Below, in pieces: positions 13,045-25,284 of a DNA stretch of 64,000 nt; position 1 is the stretch's first letter, and the number at the start of each line of letters is the position of its first letter. The stretch lies in NCBI GenBank assembly GCA_018697195.1, contig CM031860.1:62264509-62328508 (forward strand), written 5' to 3'. Both the position numbers and the translations under genes were made by a program. The notes under the pieces are model-generated. The model ran no database searches and was not told the DNA's origin. It worked only from the letters and a program-made list of their open reading frames with translations. This stretch comes from Certhia americana (lineage: Eukaryota; Chordata; Aves; Passeriformes; Certhiidae).

Positions 13045-14608
13045 ATTACTTTATTTAGGTGGAACTTTGGGAAACAGAATCTCAGGGTGATAGAAATAAA
13101 TGTGGGTTATATTTGAAACCCATAATTTTAACTTTACCTATTAAGTTTGTTTGACAGAGTGGTGATGGACATTTCAACAGAATCCATTGATGATAATACC
13201 TCAAGTTTTAACATTGCACCATAAAAATGTGAAAATGCCTGATACACTAAAATTACTGTCTATGTATAGAAACCAAGAGCATCCTGAAGCAGTGGCAATA
13301 ATCACATGAGGATACCTACATTTTACATCTGAAACTGTGGGCAATGATTTCATTAAATTTGCAAAACTGTGAGTGCCACTGTTGCTCACCAGTCCTACGA
13401 CCATTTTCCAGATTCAACTGGCCCTTTCAAATCCCTTCCCATTGGGAAGACAAATAATTTTTTACATGAGGCCTAAAAAGCCCCAAATACTTTTCCTTCA
13501 CCAGCTGGATCCCAGCTCTGCACTGTTGATTATTCTATTGGCAAAAGCATAAAAGAGACAAGCTGGCGAAACATATTTAAACTAAAACCTTGGATTAGAA
13601 AAAGAACAATAAATTTTCCATGAAAAATGGCATAACCCTGAAATTTTTAAAAAGCCATTAAGGCAAGTATAAGCTATTGTTCATTTTTATTTGTTCTGAT
13701 TTATTCCTTCTTTCTGTTTTGGTAGGAAAAGAATCAATTTAACAGTGCAAAATCATTCTACATTTACATAAAATCATTCACAGACTTGATTTTTAACCTT
13801 AGAATTAAATATATCTTCCAGTTAGGAATTACCAGATTATTACTTCTGTATGTAAATTGGAACTGGATGAATTATAAACTAGTTTATGAGTAAAAATAAT
13901 CAAAAGCAATAAATTGATACTAAAAGACCTAAACAGCAGAAATTTTTAATACTTCCTATTCTTGGAAAACTTCCATCACCATGCAGATAATTTTTGATAA
14001 TTTGGGATAATAGCTCTACATTCTGCAAGTTGAGTCATTTGTTGCAGTTAAAAGAACAAGGACACCTAGAAAAAATATAATTTCCAGGATCACAAATGAA
14101 ACAAGCTCACGGTTTCCCCTTTGGACTTACTCACCTTTTGGTTTCTTTAACTTAGGGATTCCACAAACTTAATCATAAATCTTTCTTCTGGTCGGCTATA
14201 TTTGATACTTTGATTATTTTTTAAAATTTTTTTTTTGTCTTGCTTGTTTTGTTTGTTTGTTGACTTCCTATAATTAAAGCTATGTAGTGAAACAATCACC
14301 AAAATTCCTCACAATTTCACACTGTGTACTCCAGCTGTCTCTGTCTTTGCAAACACAAACTCAAGTTCAAAAACTATATTTATCCATAGTCCTGTGAATA
14401 TGTAAAGCACATAAATCATAGAGTGCCACTAACTGAACAGTTTACCTAAAATTTAAGCATCTGTTTGCCAAAAAAGTATTAAGAATGTTAAGAAAGTAAA
14501 ATCTCAGTTTCTTTCATTGAAAGCATATTCCATACATAACTAAGGTTTATTGACTAGAGGCACATTAGTAGATTATGATCTCTCTGCTGGTAGTTTGGGG
14601 TAAATCTG

Positions 14609-14655
14609 AAAAAAAATACTAAAAAATTAAAAAAAAAAAAAATATATATATATAA
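14609..14655. repeat. A-rich and AT microsatellite
   Basis: A long interrupted A run followed by six AT units. Possibly the tail of a lost plus-strand retroinsertion; nothing recognisable lies upstream. Confidence 0.8.
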
Positions 14656-16084
14656 AACCAGGGTTAAATAGAAATTTAGGTGGCATTGGAATACAATATC
14701 ATATTTAAAGCAGTATCTGTTTCAGACAACTTTACTCTCAAATGTTCTGGCAAGAGAAAAGAACGGCTAAAGCCTGAAAATTGAGCTCTTTTCTCTTTTT
14801 TTTTTTTCACTTTATGACTGATAAGAAATGCCATGAACTATACAGGAAAGCTTAGGAAACAAGGAATTTTTAATGCAAAATCTAAGCATCATCAGAAATC
14901 ATTATTACCTTGGCTGCCACAGTGAACAGTATTACTGCAGAAGCAACTATATAAAAAACCAAATAAGTTTCCCTGAAGACAAGACCCAAGCCTTGCAATT
15001 TCCCTGTCATATACAGATTATCATCTACTCATAAATATCCTACAGGGAAGCCAAGGGATCTCAGTCTGGTCACGTTTCATGAATATGCACCATATGGATG
15101 AAGGGGAAATGTCTATATTGGCAAAAGAAATCACTGAACAAACAAAATATTATCTCTGGGGTCCAAAGGCAGACAAATTTACATAAGAAATGAGTCACAC
15201 AGTTTAAGAAGAAGGTTAATTTAGCATTTCAAAGGTTTATCCAAGAACATGATCAGTTCTGTGAGCTAAAGTCCCCAGGATCAGAAGGCTTTTTAAGTGA
15301 TATTAGCAGGTTTAACCAAAAGATTTTAGGGAATTAATATAGGCATCACTGAATAAATTGTATGAGCAGTGCATTCTATATTGAGAGTCTGTAAATGTTA
15401 CAAAAAAGGTTTAATGACAGGGGATGCTTTCACAAACCAGAGCCCTGTTCTTATGGAAAATGACCCCAAAGTTAATTGCAAGCATAAAATATTTTGTAGC
15501 TCTTGCCAAGTATTTTCCTTAGAGGTGTCTGTGCTTTGGATAGACTGCTTAACATCCTCACTGTGCTGTCTTTTACAATTCGTAAATAAGTACCCATAAA
15601 CTACAGAAATATGGATAAATTAACCAAAAATTAATCCGAATCCGTATCTGAATACACTCAGAATGAGAGGGCTGTATCTTATCATGTTTATTTATCACTA
15701 AGTGTGATTAATGACATCAGTGAGTCTGAGGTTTGAAGTTCTGGTGATGCAAACAATGCAAAAACATTTGAGCCTCATTGAACCTGCCCATAACTATCTG
15801 ATCCATAAACTGGGTTGGAAATTTGATAAACAAGGACTCCCAGGAGAGCTTCAGATTTCAGTTTCCTAATATATTTTTCAATGCCCTATATAACATAATT
15901 TCCATGTTGAACATCTTTAATTAGTTTTCTTTTTGAACTTCATCCTTCGGGGGAGTATTTTTTTTTTATATACACAAATAGATTAGTGTGTTTGGACATG
16001 GAATTTTTATCCTTCCCTCTGGTATTGTTACAGATGCATGACACAAAGATAAATAAATGTCACCAAAGTCCCAAAGCACCATCT

Positions 16085-17690
16085 ACTCTGGATTTTCGAG
16101 CCTATCTTTGCTCCTGAAAGAAAGACAAATTAAGTTTGCTAGAAGTGATACAAACAAAGAAATCAAAGAAAGGGTCAATAGCCTTGGCCACAGAACGTGT
16201 GTGAGCCTTCAGCAACACTTCTAGCACTCGCAAAGCAACACTTTGGCTTTGGAATCGAGCTCCAAGCTGCTTTTGTATTCTTTGGGATCTACATGCTTGT
16301 TTCAGCCTGACTTTGGTTGTGCTTCCAATCTTCTCTGACATCATCCATCTTTCTCAGCAAAAGAGAAAATCCTTGTTTAAACTTCCTGACTCCTCTGCTT
16401 CTTCATATTCTTGAAGAGCCTACATGAACTCTTTTCATAGTTTTAAAAGTTTCAAGTTATTAGATGGCCCAGTCAGATTCTGATATATCACAGACCCCTT
16501 AATGTCATCAAATTATCTTCTGACAGACAGCAAACACTTTTTGTTCATATTCTTGAATGACTTTGAAGATTTCAGGACACTGAGGAGTTGTCACAATTTT
16601 TGTAGTTCACTGTAATTATTTTCCGTGTTAAGGATTTGTGCTTTGTTTTGAATTTATATCAATCCATTTCTAAATTTCAACAATTATGCATGATTAAAGG
16701 TCCTTTAGCACTTGGCATTTTCTTCAGAGAGAGTATTTATGTGCTCTAATGAAGTCAGTTCTCAATCTCCTAGTGAAAATCCAAATATTTATCACTCTCT
16801 GTCATTTCTTATGTCTTCAAAAGCCTTTATTTATGCCTACTGTCTGCTTATTTTTTCATCTTTTTAATATCCTTCTAAAATCACTGAGCATTCTCTCTAA
16901 GCTCACAGTATTCCAGTGTTGTCACAGGAAAACTACTGCTAACTTTAATTTTTAATGGATTAATCCCTGCTTTGTACATCAGGAATCACAGTCACACTGT
17001 TGTACAGAAAAGCTTGATTTCCTTCACTGTTAGATCCTTGTAGTTCCTTAATTTTCTAGCATTTGTTCTGCATGACTGACATTCATTGCTCCATGGTCTC
17101 TAATATTTTATTCAGCTGTGCTGACACATGATTTGTTTGAGAGATCCAAAATGATAAAGTAAACCAAAGCTCTTCGTGTGACTGGTGCATCCTTTTTTTG
17201 TTTAATGGAACACAAATCCTTTGGTCATCTCCAGAATCCACCAGGGGTAAGTTCAGATCTGTCTCTGGGTGACTGATGGGTGTATTCCCCACCTCTCAGG
17301 AACATTTGCTGTGAACATCTCCATCTCAGTGGGGTTTTTTCCACCTCAATCTTTTTGACTGTGAATTTAACTTAGAAGACCTCCAGGAATTCCTCCTTGG
17401 TCTGAGAGGAGAACAGCACAAGGGATGAAGCATTTGTCGAGGTCTCTAGACAACACCACAGTGATGGTTAACTTCACATTTGCATTTTTATAACGACTAA
17501 GAATTTTATCCTTTCCACTTGACGCTGCTCTGGCAAACCAAACCCATCAAGAAGTCTCCTGGATGAAGTTATGTGTGACATCTATAAATACACAGAAGTA
17601 CATTTGCTTCACCATTGCAACCCTTAAAAGCTTGGGAAAGAAAATTGCATCATCAGCAGCTGAAAACAGGTGGAATCATAACTTAGTTAT
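16085..17690 (-). pseudogene. Possible decayed coiled-coil coding relic, unidentified
   Basis: Read on the minus strand, this stretch gives successive peptide fragments in changing frames with coiled-coil composition (Glu, Lys, Gln, Leu, Asn rich). Examples are NKILETMEQ near 17090, KIKELQGSN near 17040, LTSLEHINTLSEENAK near 16735 and FKVIQEYEQKVFAV near 16560, interrupted by many stops and frame changes. Two longer uninterrupted pieces are at 17083-17292 (69 codons) and 16102-16344 (80 codons). This pattern would suit an old processed or non-processed copy of a long coiled-coil gene. No poly-A tail or intron scar is visible and the parent is not recognised. AT-rich random DNA can also yield such fragments, so confidence is low. 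Confidence 0.2.
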
Positions 17691-18220
17691 GTCTCTTCTG
17701 AATTAAATTTAGTTCCATTAAAAGTCCATCAAATGTTGTATCATTACAGTCATGAGGTGAAACTCAAGCCTGGTAAAGAATTTTTTTTTCTTTGTTCCAT
17801 AATTTTATCGTTTACACCTCAGTCATCAAAACACAAAAATGACCTTACAGATATGCAAGTCACAGAGAGCATCTGGCAGCTTTGTGCTCAACCACCCTTC
17901 ACAGCAGGTATCATTCACAAAATAATATAAGCACACCTTGGGGCACTGCTGTTTGCACCAGCAGCTGCATTAATCTTCCTATAAGGAACACAGATTTTCA
18001 TGGATTTTAGATGGCTATAAAACATACTTTCATACTGGCGCTGCCTGACTGTCATGAAGTTTTTAAAACATATTTTAAAATAGAAAATAAAATTGACAGA
18101 TTTCAAAGAACAAGAGCACCAGCTGTATGCAAGTATTGAAATCAGGCAAGTTTTTGGATTCAATGCACAGCCTGAGCTAGAGGGTATTTTATTATTTAGT
18201 TTCTAGGCAAAGTGATAAAA
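17691..18220. other. Gene-free stretch, nothing recognised
   Basis: Unique sequence between the putative relic and the CR1 at 18221. It carries two short open frames (65 codons + and 82 codons -) without any support. Confidence 0.6.
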
Positions 18221-18387
18221 TCATAGAAAAACAGGATGGTTTGGGTTGGAAGGGACCTTAAAGATCATCCAATTCTAACCCTGCGCCATGGGCAGGGACA
18301 CCTTCTACTCTCCCAGGTTGCTCCAAGCCCCATCCAGCCTGGCCTTGGACACTTCGAGGAATGGGACAGCTATGGCTTCTCTGGGAC
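18221..18387 (-). mobile_element. CR1 LINE, 5'-truncated 3' end
   Basis: Antisense avian CR1 end. On the plus strand it starts at tcatagaa (the reverse of the CR1 tail) and continues through ggtttgggttggaagggacc, ccatgggcagggacacctt, ccaggttgctccaagcccca and ggccttggacac. It ends after the atgggacagctatggcttctctggga block, where CR1 similarity stops. It belongs to the same 3'-end type as the copy at 1605-1738 but lies in inverted orientation. No coding capacity remains. Open frames on both strands (88 + and 72 -) are CR1 shadows. Confidence 0.95.
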
Positions 18388-18663
18388 ATTAATTCATGTT
18401 TTGTTACATTTGTTCTACAGCACAGAGCAATTTCACATTTGCTACAACAGAGTGGCTCTCTTGACTGCCATGACATTAATTTGTTCAGTAAAAGTGGGGT
18501 GACTTTTTGTTCAGTAACTGTGGGGTTTACAGACTGAACCTGAATTTGCTTCTGTATTTATGAGACTGATTAGATCTGCCCTGGCTGTGATCTTAGCATA
18601 GCCTTAAGATCTATTTGGTGAAGGCATCTGCTCACCAGTTGTTTAAAATGTTATTTTTTTCAG

Positions 18664-18747
18664 GTCTTTATCGCTGCCATGGAGTCTATGAATTCATTGT
18701 GTTTGCCAAACCCAGCTGCTGTCATTTGGGACACTCTAGGGCACTCA
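18664..18747 (+). other. Candidate 84-nt exon-like cassette, unidentified
   Basis: A strong acceptor (tgttatttttttcag, AG at 18662-18663) is followed by 84 nt and a donor-like gtgagt at 18748. Two frames are open through the whole cassette. One is phase 0 and contains an ATG in frame at 18679. If the donor is ignored it continues to a stop at about 18898, giving a Cys-rich 73-codon product. The other has two leading bases and one trailing base (phase 1 in, phase 1 out) and encodes a peptide starting LYRCHGVYEF. Neither peptide is recognised. Balanced composition and the strong acceptor are the only support, and chance is a serious alternative. Confidence 0.2.
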
Positions 18748-20894
18748 GTGAGTCTTACAGCCACAAGTCCAGAGGACGTGTTTTTCTCCACAGTGTCTAA
18801 ACTTGAGGAGATGCCACAGCTCTGCTGCTGTTTCTGGAGAGGCTCCAGATCCCTGGTTTGCAGCAACTGCCTCCAGACTCTCACAGACATCTACTTTTAG
18901 ATGTAGCAGAATCTGCAAGCTGAGGCCCACCCCAAAATTTGAATGTTTCACCTAAATCAAGAGAAGTACTAAACTGTACGATGATAAAAATAGCAGGAAC
19001 TTTTGGCCTAATTCTGGTTATAGCCTGATTTTTTGAGTCAGGAAGTGTTTTGGTGTTCGTTTTTCCTCAATGAATATATGGAACAGGGGATATTCCAAAT
19101 ACTGTTCATTGCTTAATTAAAAAGCTCCACTTCCTAGTGGCTGCATGTTTGCACGTTTATTCTGGTTGGAGCAACTAAAAAATAGTCACCAGCAAGCAGA
19201 TAGAAAACACAATATATTTGATTTCCTTAAATGACCCATCTTCCTGGGACATTTCTGAATAATCACAGTCACACCCTCTTGTTGTGACTAGTAAAAAAGG
19301 TTAAAAGAACTTATGCTTAAAAATACCAGAGTTGTGATTAGGATGTTTTTGCGTGAGCCTTTTTTCTGGGCTGCTGCGTGGCTGGGATTTTCCCCAGAAG
19401 GTCCTGATATAAATGAGCTTCAAAGTCACATGTGAATAAAGATATAAGAGACAAGGTTATTTTAGAGAGTTGAAAGTATTGTATTGCTCTTCCCTATATA
19501 AAATCACAGTTCAGCAAATCAGGCTATTGGGGTCTGGAAGAAAAGTCTTTCCTTTCTCCCTATTCTCTTCTCACTTGCCTCTCTATAAAAATCCTCCGAA
19601 ACTTCCCTGAAGTTAATGAAATGTCACCAGAGTAAAAGGAATCAATTTCAGGCCATTTATGTTGTCTCACATTTGATCTTCTTCTTGATGTTTTACTTGT
19701 CTTTGTCTTCCTTTCTTATTTCCCAGGAGAACAAAATAAGCAGGATCAGAGCCCAGTTCATCACTGGATTTTTTATACCAGCATAAAGCCATTTATTTCA
19801 GTGCTTTATGCAGGTATGAAATTTGATTTATAATGTCTGGATGTGCACATCCACGAAGTGATAAGTTACAAGGGAAGCACGTTAGAGAAGAGGTAATGAG
19901 ATGAGATTCATGATGTTATTTTTCAACTTAAAGTTTGTTAAGGATTTGTTTCTTATTAAACGCCTGAGAGGCAGTGTATCAAATTTAAGATTTCAAAATT
20001 GAAATACAGAAAGATCTCTTGCTGTCATAACAACAGCAGATAAAGTATCAATAATTTCTGTTTTGAATGCAATCTGAAATTGAATTTCTTTCATTCTATG
20101 ACAAAGTTGATAACAAAGCAAAATGAAACATTCCAATAATGTACATTCCATATTTCTGAGAATAAATATGATTTCTTTGCTGAAAAGCTGGAAATTGGCA
20201 CATTTCGTGTACAGAGTCATCAAAGTATTAAAGTAAGCAATGATTTGCAATCAGAGTAGACTAGAACTTCAAATTAAAATTGCATTATTAATATGGTCCA
20301 TTGCTTCTGCCCATTCCTACATTATTACCTACAAAGTTCCATTCTTTTTTGGATTTGTTTATGCAGTTTTTTGTTCGTGTTCATGTAGTTTAAAATGTAA
20401 ATTCAGCAATGAGTTCCAACCTAGCTTTGTTATTCCTCAGATGCAAAATTCTTCTGAAATGTTTTTGAATAATCTTTCTAAAGTAAGTAGAAACAAAGTT
20501 CCTTCTCCTGATGTTGGCTGTGCCAGTGGCAGCAGTCAGCAGCACTGGAATTCTATCCAGTGGAAAACTCTATTTGGTTTTAGGCAGAAAAACTTAACTA
20601 CAGCTATAAGACATAGTTTTGATTAACTTCTGGAGACCAGATCTAATTAATATTTTAATAAAAATGTTTCAAAGGAAAACACAAGTCTGGGGGGAAAAAA
20701 TGGAGAACATATTCTGAATAGGTTTTACCTTTAGAATTCAGTGTGGAGCATAGAGTCACAAAACATTAAGTCTTAAGCATGCTTGGTTTGGGTAGACTTT
20801 TGGTGAAGTTCTTTATTTCTAAAGGAAAATACAAAACACAAGGTTTATAATTATCACCACCAAAGCATACTTGAATAATAGAGAATAATCATCT

Positions 20895-20933
20895 GCAAAA
20901 AAACCCCAAAAAAACCAAAACAAACAACCCCAA
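20895..20933. repeat. A/C-rich simple repeat
   Basis: A runs interrupted by cccc, ccc and caaac units. Low complexity only. Confidence 0.75.
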
Positions 20934-22816
20934 AGGATTTGGAGAAATTAACTGATGGCATCTGCTATACTGCTACTTCCAAAAGGTGAATCATTTAGCA
21001 TTCATTAGCCAATGTAAACTCTGCAGAAAACTTTCTTTGAATATCTCTGTTTAGCTGGTGGATATATTTTGTTAAACATTAAAAATATATCAAGCAAATT
21101 TAACCCTCTTTTTTGTTTGTTTTTTTGCCCCTGCAGGGCAAGTTACTATTTCCTTATTTAATATATTCTGTCCCAAAGGAACTTGGCATTTAGACTTGTG
21201 CATAACTTTAAACACAAACTCAAAAACAATGACTTCTCATATGCTTGAGTACCTTACTAGGCTGGGACCTATAGGCCTAGTCCAATTTCAATCTGTCTTT
21301 TCATTCATTTTAATGAGTATTAGATTAGATGCTGTATGAATTTATTTCACCATTGTCATCTTCCAGTATTTCTCTCTGGGGACTGAGGGCAAATACTTGA
21401 GATTCAACATGTGTTGCTTATCACTTTCATTTAGAAAATATGCCATGTTTCCTATCTTCCTGCTCTTTGAATGGATGAACACAGAAGGACTTCCCACAGG
21501 ATGCCTTTCAGATTTAAATCTCACCTTCTAGAGATGCTCATATGAGGATTTGATTTTCATTTGCTGTGAACATTTGTGCCAGTAAAACTTTATTGTCTGG
21601 ATGTGTGCAGAAAGTGAGTGGAAAAGACATGTGAGAATTTGAAATCCTTTGCTGCTAAATCTCTTTTTTACATCTTCTACTATGGCTGATGAACAGATGA
21701 GAGTTGGCTGCAAGAACCAGGCAGAGAATTTAATTTTGCCAGTCATATTTTTCAATGGGTTAGTTGAAATTTCTCTAAATCCTAGAGTGCTGAGAACTGT
21801 ATGAAGGCCAGTATAGAAGAAAATCTTTCAGGATCCTAGGATTCAGTTCAGAGTGACAGCAGAAATGGCAGCCAGTGCCACACACACAAAGGAATTGAGG
21901 AAACTAAATGACAGCTGACACAAAGTGTTTGAATATGCATTAAAGCTGGGAAAGTAGTAAGGCCATTTTCTGTTTAAACTCTCACATTGCACAGATGAGA
22001 ATTGTTAAAGAGCTGCCACATTCAGCATCAGTGGTTCAATTTCAGTGGTGAGAAAAGTGCCTGTGAAGTGTTATAAGCATACATGAGTTGGATGCTAAAT
22101 GGTTCCATTTGATGCTAAAACTTGTGAGTAAATACATAAAAATGTTTTCAGAAGAAAAATTCCTCTCCAAGCTGGGATTAAATGAGATAGAGTTTATATT
22201 TATCCCTAGGCACAAACTTAACATACCACAAAATTCTGTAGAAATAGTTACAAGCCTAAACAATAGTTCACTTTACAGACAACCTTATCAATCATGTGGT
22301 GAGGATGTTTGTGTCTAAAAATGAAAGAAATTCCCTTCACACTTGAATAATTAGAAGCTGGAGCACAAGGGCATAGATGGGGAGAAAAGATGAAGATCTG
22401 CTTCTGTGGAAATAATATCCTAAAAGCTGGGTTATCAATCCAACAGGACAGATTCCCTAACACAAGAGCTACCTTTTAAATTAGCTCCTGTAAATTAACC
22501 AGCTCAACTAAACATTGGCAGGATCTTATCACCATAATGCACAATAAAGCCTAAGCTATTAAAATTCTACTGAAGAAAACATAGTGTGAGATAAAGCAGA
22601 CATGAATGATCATTTAACATTAATCCTGATGACAACCATTTCCACTTTGCTATTGAAATTCCCTCCTTCCTACATTTTCATTTCCAAATACAATGCAAAC
22701 AACATGCTCTAATCAATCACTTATACATCTGCCATAATTTTTATTTAAAGCCCTGTATCTTAGATATATAAGCCAATGAAGATAATTTATCTTCCCTCTT
22801 GCTTTCCAGTCTCACT

Positions 22817-22873
22817 AAAGGAAAGGAAAGGTAGAGTAAGGTAAGGTGGTACAGAGAGGTAACAGGTAAGGTG
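22817..22873. repeat. Degenerate GGAAA/GGTAA tandem repeat
   Basis: Imperfect pentamers of the ggaaa then gtaag type over about 55 bases. The multiple gtaag words here are repeat units, not splice donors. Confidence 0.65.
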
Positions 22874-23106
22874 TGGAGTTTCAGGGTTAGTTGGTAGTTT
22901 CAACACACCCAAAATTAATTCAGGGATGAATCACAGATGTTAACAGCAATCAGGGTTTGTCCCAAGACAGAGATATGTTTGTTTGTCACAGCATCACCTG
23001 AATGTGATTATTCTGTTACAGACACTCTCTAAGTCAGGATGAATCACCTTGGTCATCTCTGCAAAGAGATTTCAAGTTCAGGTTTGTGTTGTGTGGTGTC
23101 AGGCTG

Positions 23107-23205
23107 TCACAGAAACACAAAATCACTGAATGCTTTGGGTTGCAAGGAATCTTGAGGACCATCCAGTTCCAACTTCCCTGCCATGGGCAGGGACTAGACC
23201 ACAAT
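23107..23205 (-). mobile_element. CR1 LINE 3' end, short
   Basis: Antisense CR1 end: tcacagaaacacaaaatcac (tail region), then gctttgggttgcaaggaatc, then accatccagttccaac and ccatgggcagggact. Compared with the usual sequence, the stretch after gggcaggga has lost a few bases, and similarity fades near 23205. About 100 bp, non-coding. Confidence 0.9.
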
Positions 23206-23430
23206 CCTCCAGCTCTTGGTCCTGAATTCCCTTCACCCCTAAATTTTAGGAATTAGGATTTTAGTGATCACATTTGGATCTTTACTGAAAATGAGGGCTT
23301 TATTCTGAAGTCTCCCTCACAGATCAGTGTAATGGAACCACTGAAAATTTTACTTAGAACGTGATTTGGTAAAAATGAGAGTTTCTCTACTTTTTTCATT
23401 CTTTTTCCTGGAAAAAACAATCTAACACAG

Positions 23431-23511
23431 CTATTGCATGGAATAATTTTCTAAACGAAGACAGCATTCCATTCAGTCTCCATCAGAAGATGCAACTAGG
23501 GATTTCAGAAG
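23431..23511 (+). other. Candidate 81-nt exon-like cassette, unidentified
   Basis: Upstream lies a pyrimidine-rich tract (tttttcattctttttcctgg), a short A-rich spacer and acacag ending at 23430. Downstream the exon ends in gaag and runs into gtgagt at 23512, a full match to the AAG/GTGAGT donor consensus. One frame is open for the entire cassette, with two leading bases and one trailing base (phase 1 in, phase 1 out). It encodes 26 residues beginning IAWNNFLNEDSIPFSL, which look protein-like but are not recognised. Length divisible by three with symmetric phase would allow clean skipping. The acceptor's long A-rich gap is a weakness. Confidence 0.28.
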
Positions 23512-25267
23512 GTGAGTAAAGTAATAAATGAGAAGGAAAGAAAATAAAGCCAACATTTCTATTACAATTCACAGTGACAATAGAAAAAGATATATATGTA
23601 AAATGATTTGAAAATTAAGCCCATATAACAGTGGTTCTGAAAGAAACATGAACTAAAAATTACAATGAAAAATAAAAAAAGATAAAATGCAATCCTTATG
23701 CATGGAAGTAAGAACAAGGGCTCAATCAACTCCTGCAAATGCAAATCAAGACATTTAACATTTTGAAGAAGAGCAATATAATGCAGCAGGATGAATTTGT
23801 AGACAAGAACACATTCTGGGGACCTGATGGATTCCACCTGAAAAGCAATTCACTTATGCTAACCTCAAAAGAAATATTTAGAGTGAGTCATGGCTCCATC
23901 TGGCTTCTCTGCATACAGAACAGGTACTGGTAGCCATGAACTTTTCATCTTAAAATATCAAGAGAACAAATCCCTGTCAGAGGCATTCTGAGTGTACCTA
24001 GGAAAGGAAAAGTGTGTTACTAAGAGTATTTTTACTGGTTGCAATCATGCTCCAGGAATTTAGTTCCCATGAATTTAGGTCTTACATTCTTAAGTGGTGT
24101 AAGTGGAATAAAACCAGAACCAAAATTTCATATAGATAAGATGACGAATTTGGATAGGATTGTCATATGTATTGTAGCCAAACATAAGAGTAGAGAACAA
24201 AGAGGCTGATTAAAATAAATCCCCAGAGCCCTTCAAATATTTACCTTTTTAGTTATTAGATAAACCAACACTCAGTTAGGAAAGTTTCACATGTCAGAAT
24301 TTTTACACTGAGTTGCTTTGTGACAAAAGATGAGATAATCACCAGTAGAAATCTACAAAAAAATCAAGGATGAGATTCACTTGATATGTTTGAATGAACA
24401 ACTGCTATCATCTCCCTAAGCCCTCCAAAATGAACAGTGCTGTAAATCTATTCTCTGTTTCTGGGCTGACCCATGCACAAGGAAGACTTGTGGACAAGAA
24501 AATGTGAGAAAGAGCAGAAAAACTAAGAAAGGCAGTTTTCAACAGCACATGGGATGGCCGAGAAAAAAACCTGACCAGAAGAGAAGTGTCCAAATTTTCA
24601 GTGAACAGTTAAGATCTATGTCCTCATTGACTGTCTTTACTCAATATATGGCTTAAATGGCAAAACTATGAATTCTTGATTATTGATTATCTCCCTGTCT
24701 GCCAGGTGTCTCTGTGATATTTGCTTCCTGTGGCAGCATTGTCTGACCACTGGCATTTGGGTCCTGATTAACCTGACACCAAGCTGCCACCTTGTGCAAC
24801 ACCTTAAAGCCAGAAACATTGCAAGGCTTCTAATATGAATAGTAATGATTTTCTTCCAGGAGAGGCATGTGCTTTTCTATTCCATGTAATCAGATCACTG
24901 TGAATGTAAGATATCTGGTTTGCAACCATATTACTTTTTTCTTTCTTACTGTTCATTAATAGGTCTATACAGACAAGGTAAATTTCCTCCTCATTTCTTG
25001 TGTATGTATGCATCCTGCCTGTGTGTCCTCATTTTTATGAAGTTAGGTCATGTCTTTCAGATAAGGTTGGTAAAAAAAGATCATATTATGAGTCTTTGCA
25101 ACTCCTTTAAGAAGAGAACATTTTGCAAGAAAATGGCAGTTTCCATGGAACATGTTTTTAGAAAAGTGTTTCAGACTGACATATATTTTTTTGTCATAAT
25201 GTAAATTGCTTACATGAAGATATTAATGTAAGGAAATATACATTATACATATAAGTGTATTTATTTC

Positions 25268-25284
25268 ATATATATATATATATT
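25268..25284. repeat. Short AT dinucleotide repeat
   Basis: About eight AT units in an AT-rich surround. Confidence 0.85.

Larger units (their letters stand above)
8282..16084. other. Gene-free stretch with simple repeats
   Basis: Long unique AT-rich DNA. It contains the poly-T run at 10073, the AT-rich tract at 11561, an AAC/AAT tract at 13009, a T-rich run near 14217-14263 and an A-rich/AT tract at 14609. One patch at about 9745-9900 has retained CpGs and a balanced composition and might be a conserved noncoding element (see findings). Open frames (up to 88 codons) look random. No CR1 copy was found in this stretch. Confidence 0.55.
18388..23106. other. Gene-free stretch with one exon-like cassette
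   Basis: Unique AT-rich DNA holding the candidate cassette at 18664, an A/C-rich tract at 20895-20933, a short T/G run near 21105-21128 and a degenerate GGTAA repeat at 22817. The 128-codon frame at 20240-20626 (+) has no recognisable domain and no splice or promoter context. No mobile element is recognised here. Confidence 0.55.

Noticed and set aside
20240..20626. 128-codon plus-strand open frame
   Set aside because: AT-rich composition gives a Phe/Ser/Asn-rich peptide with no recognisable family and no neighbouring splice sites of quality.
24950..24976. Acceptor-like attaatag and donor-like gtaaat around a 15-nt segment
   Set aside because: Too short and with a weak donor; best explained as chance.
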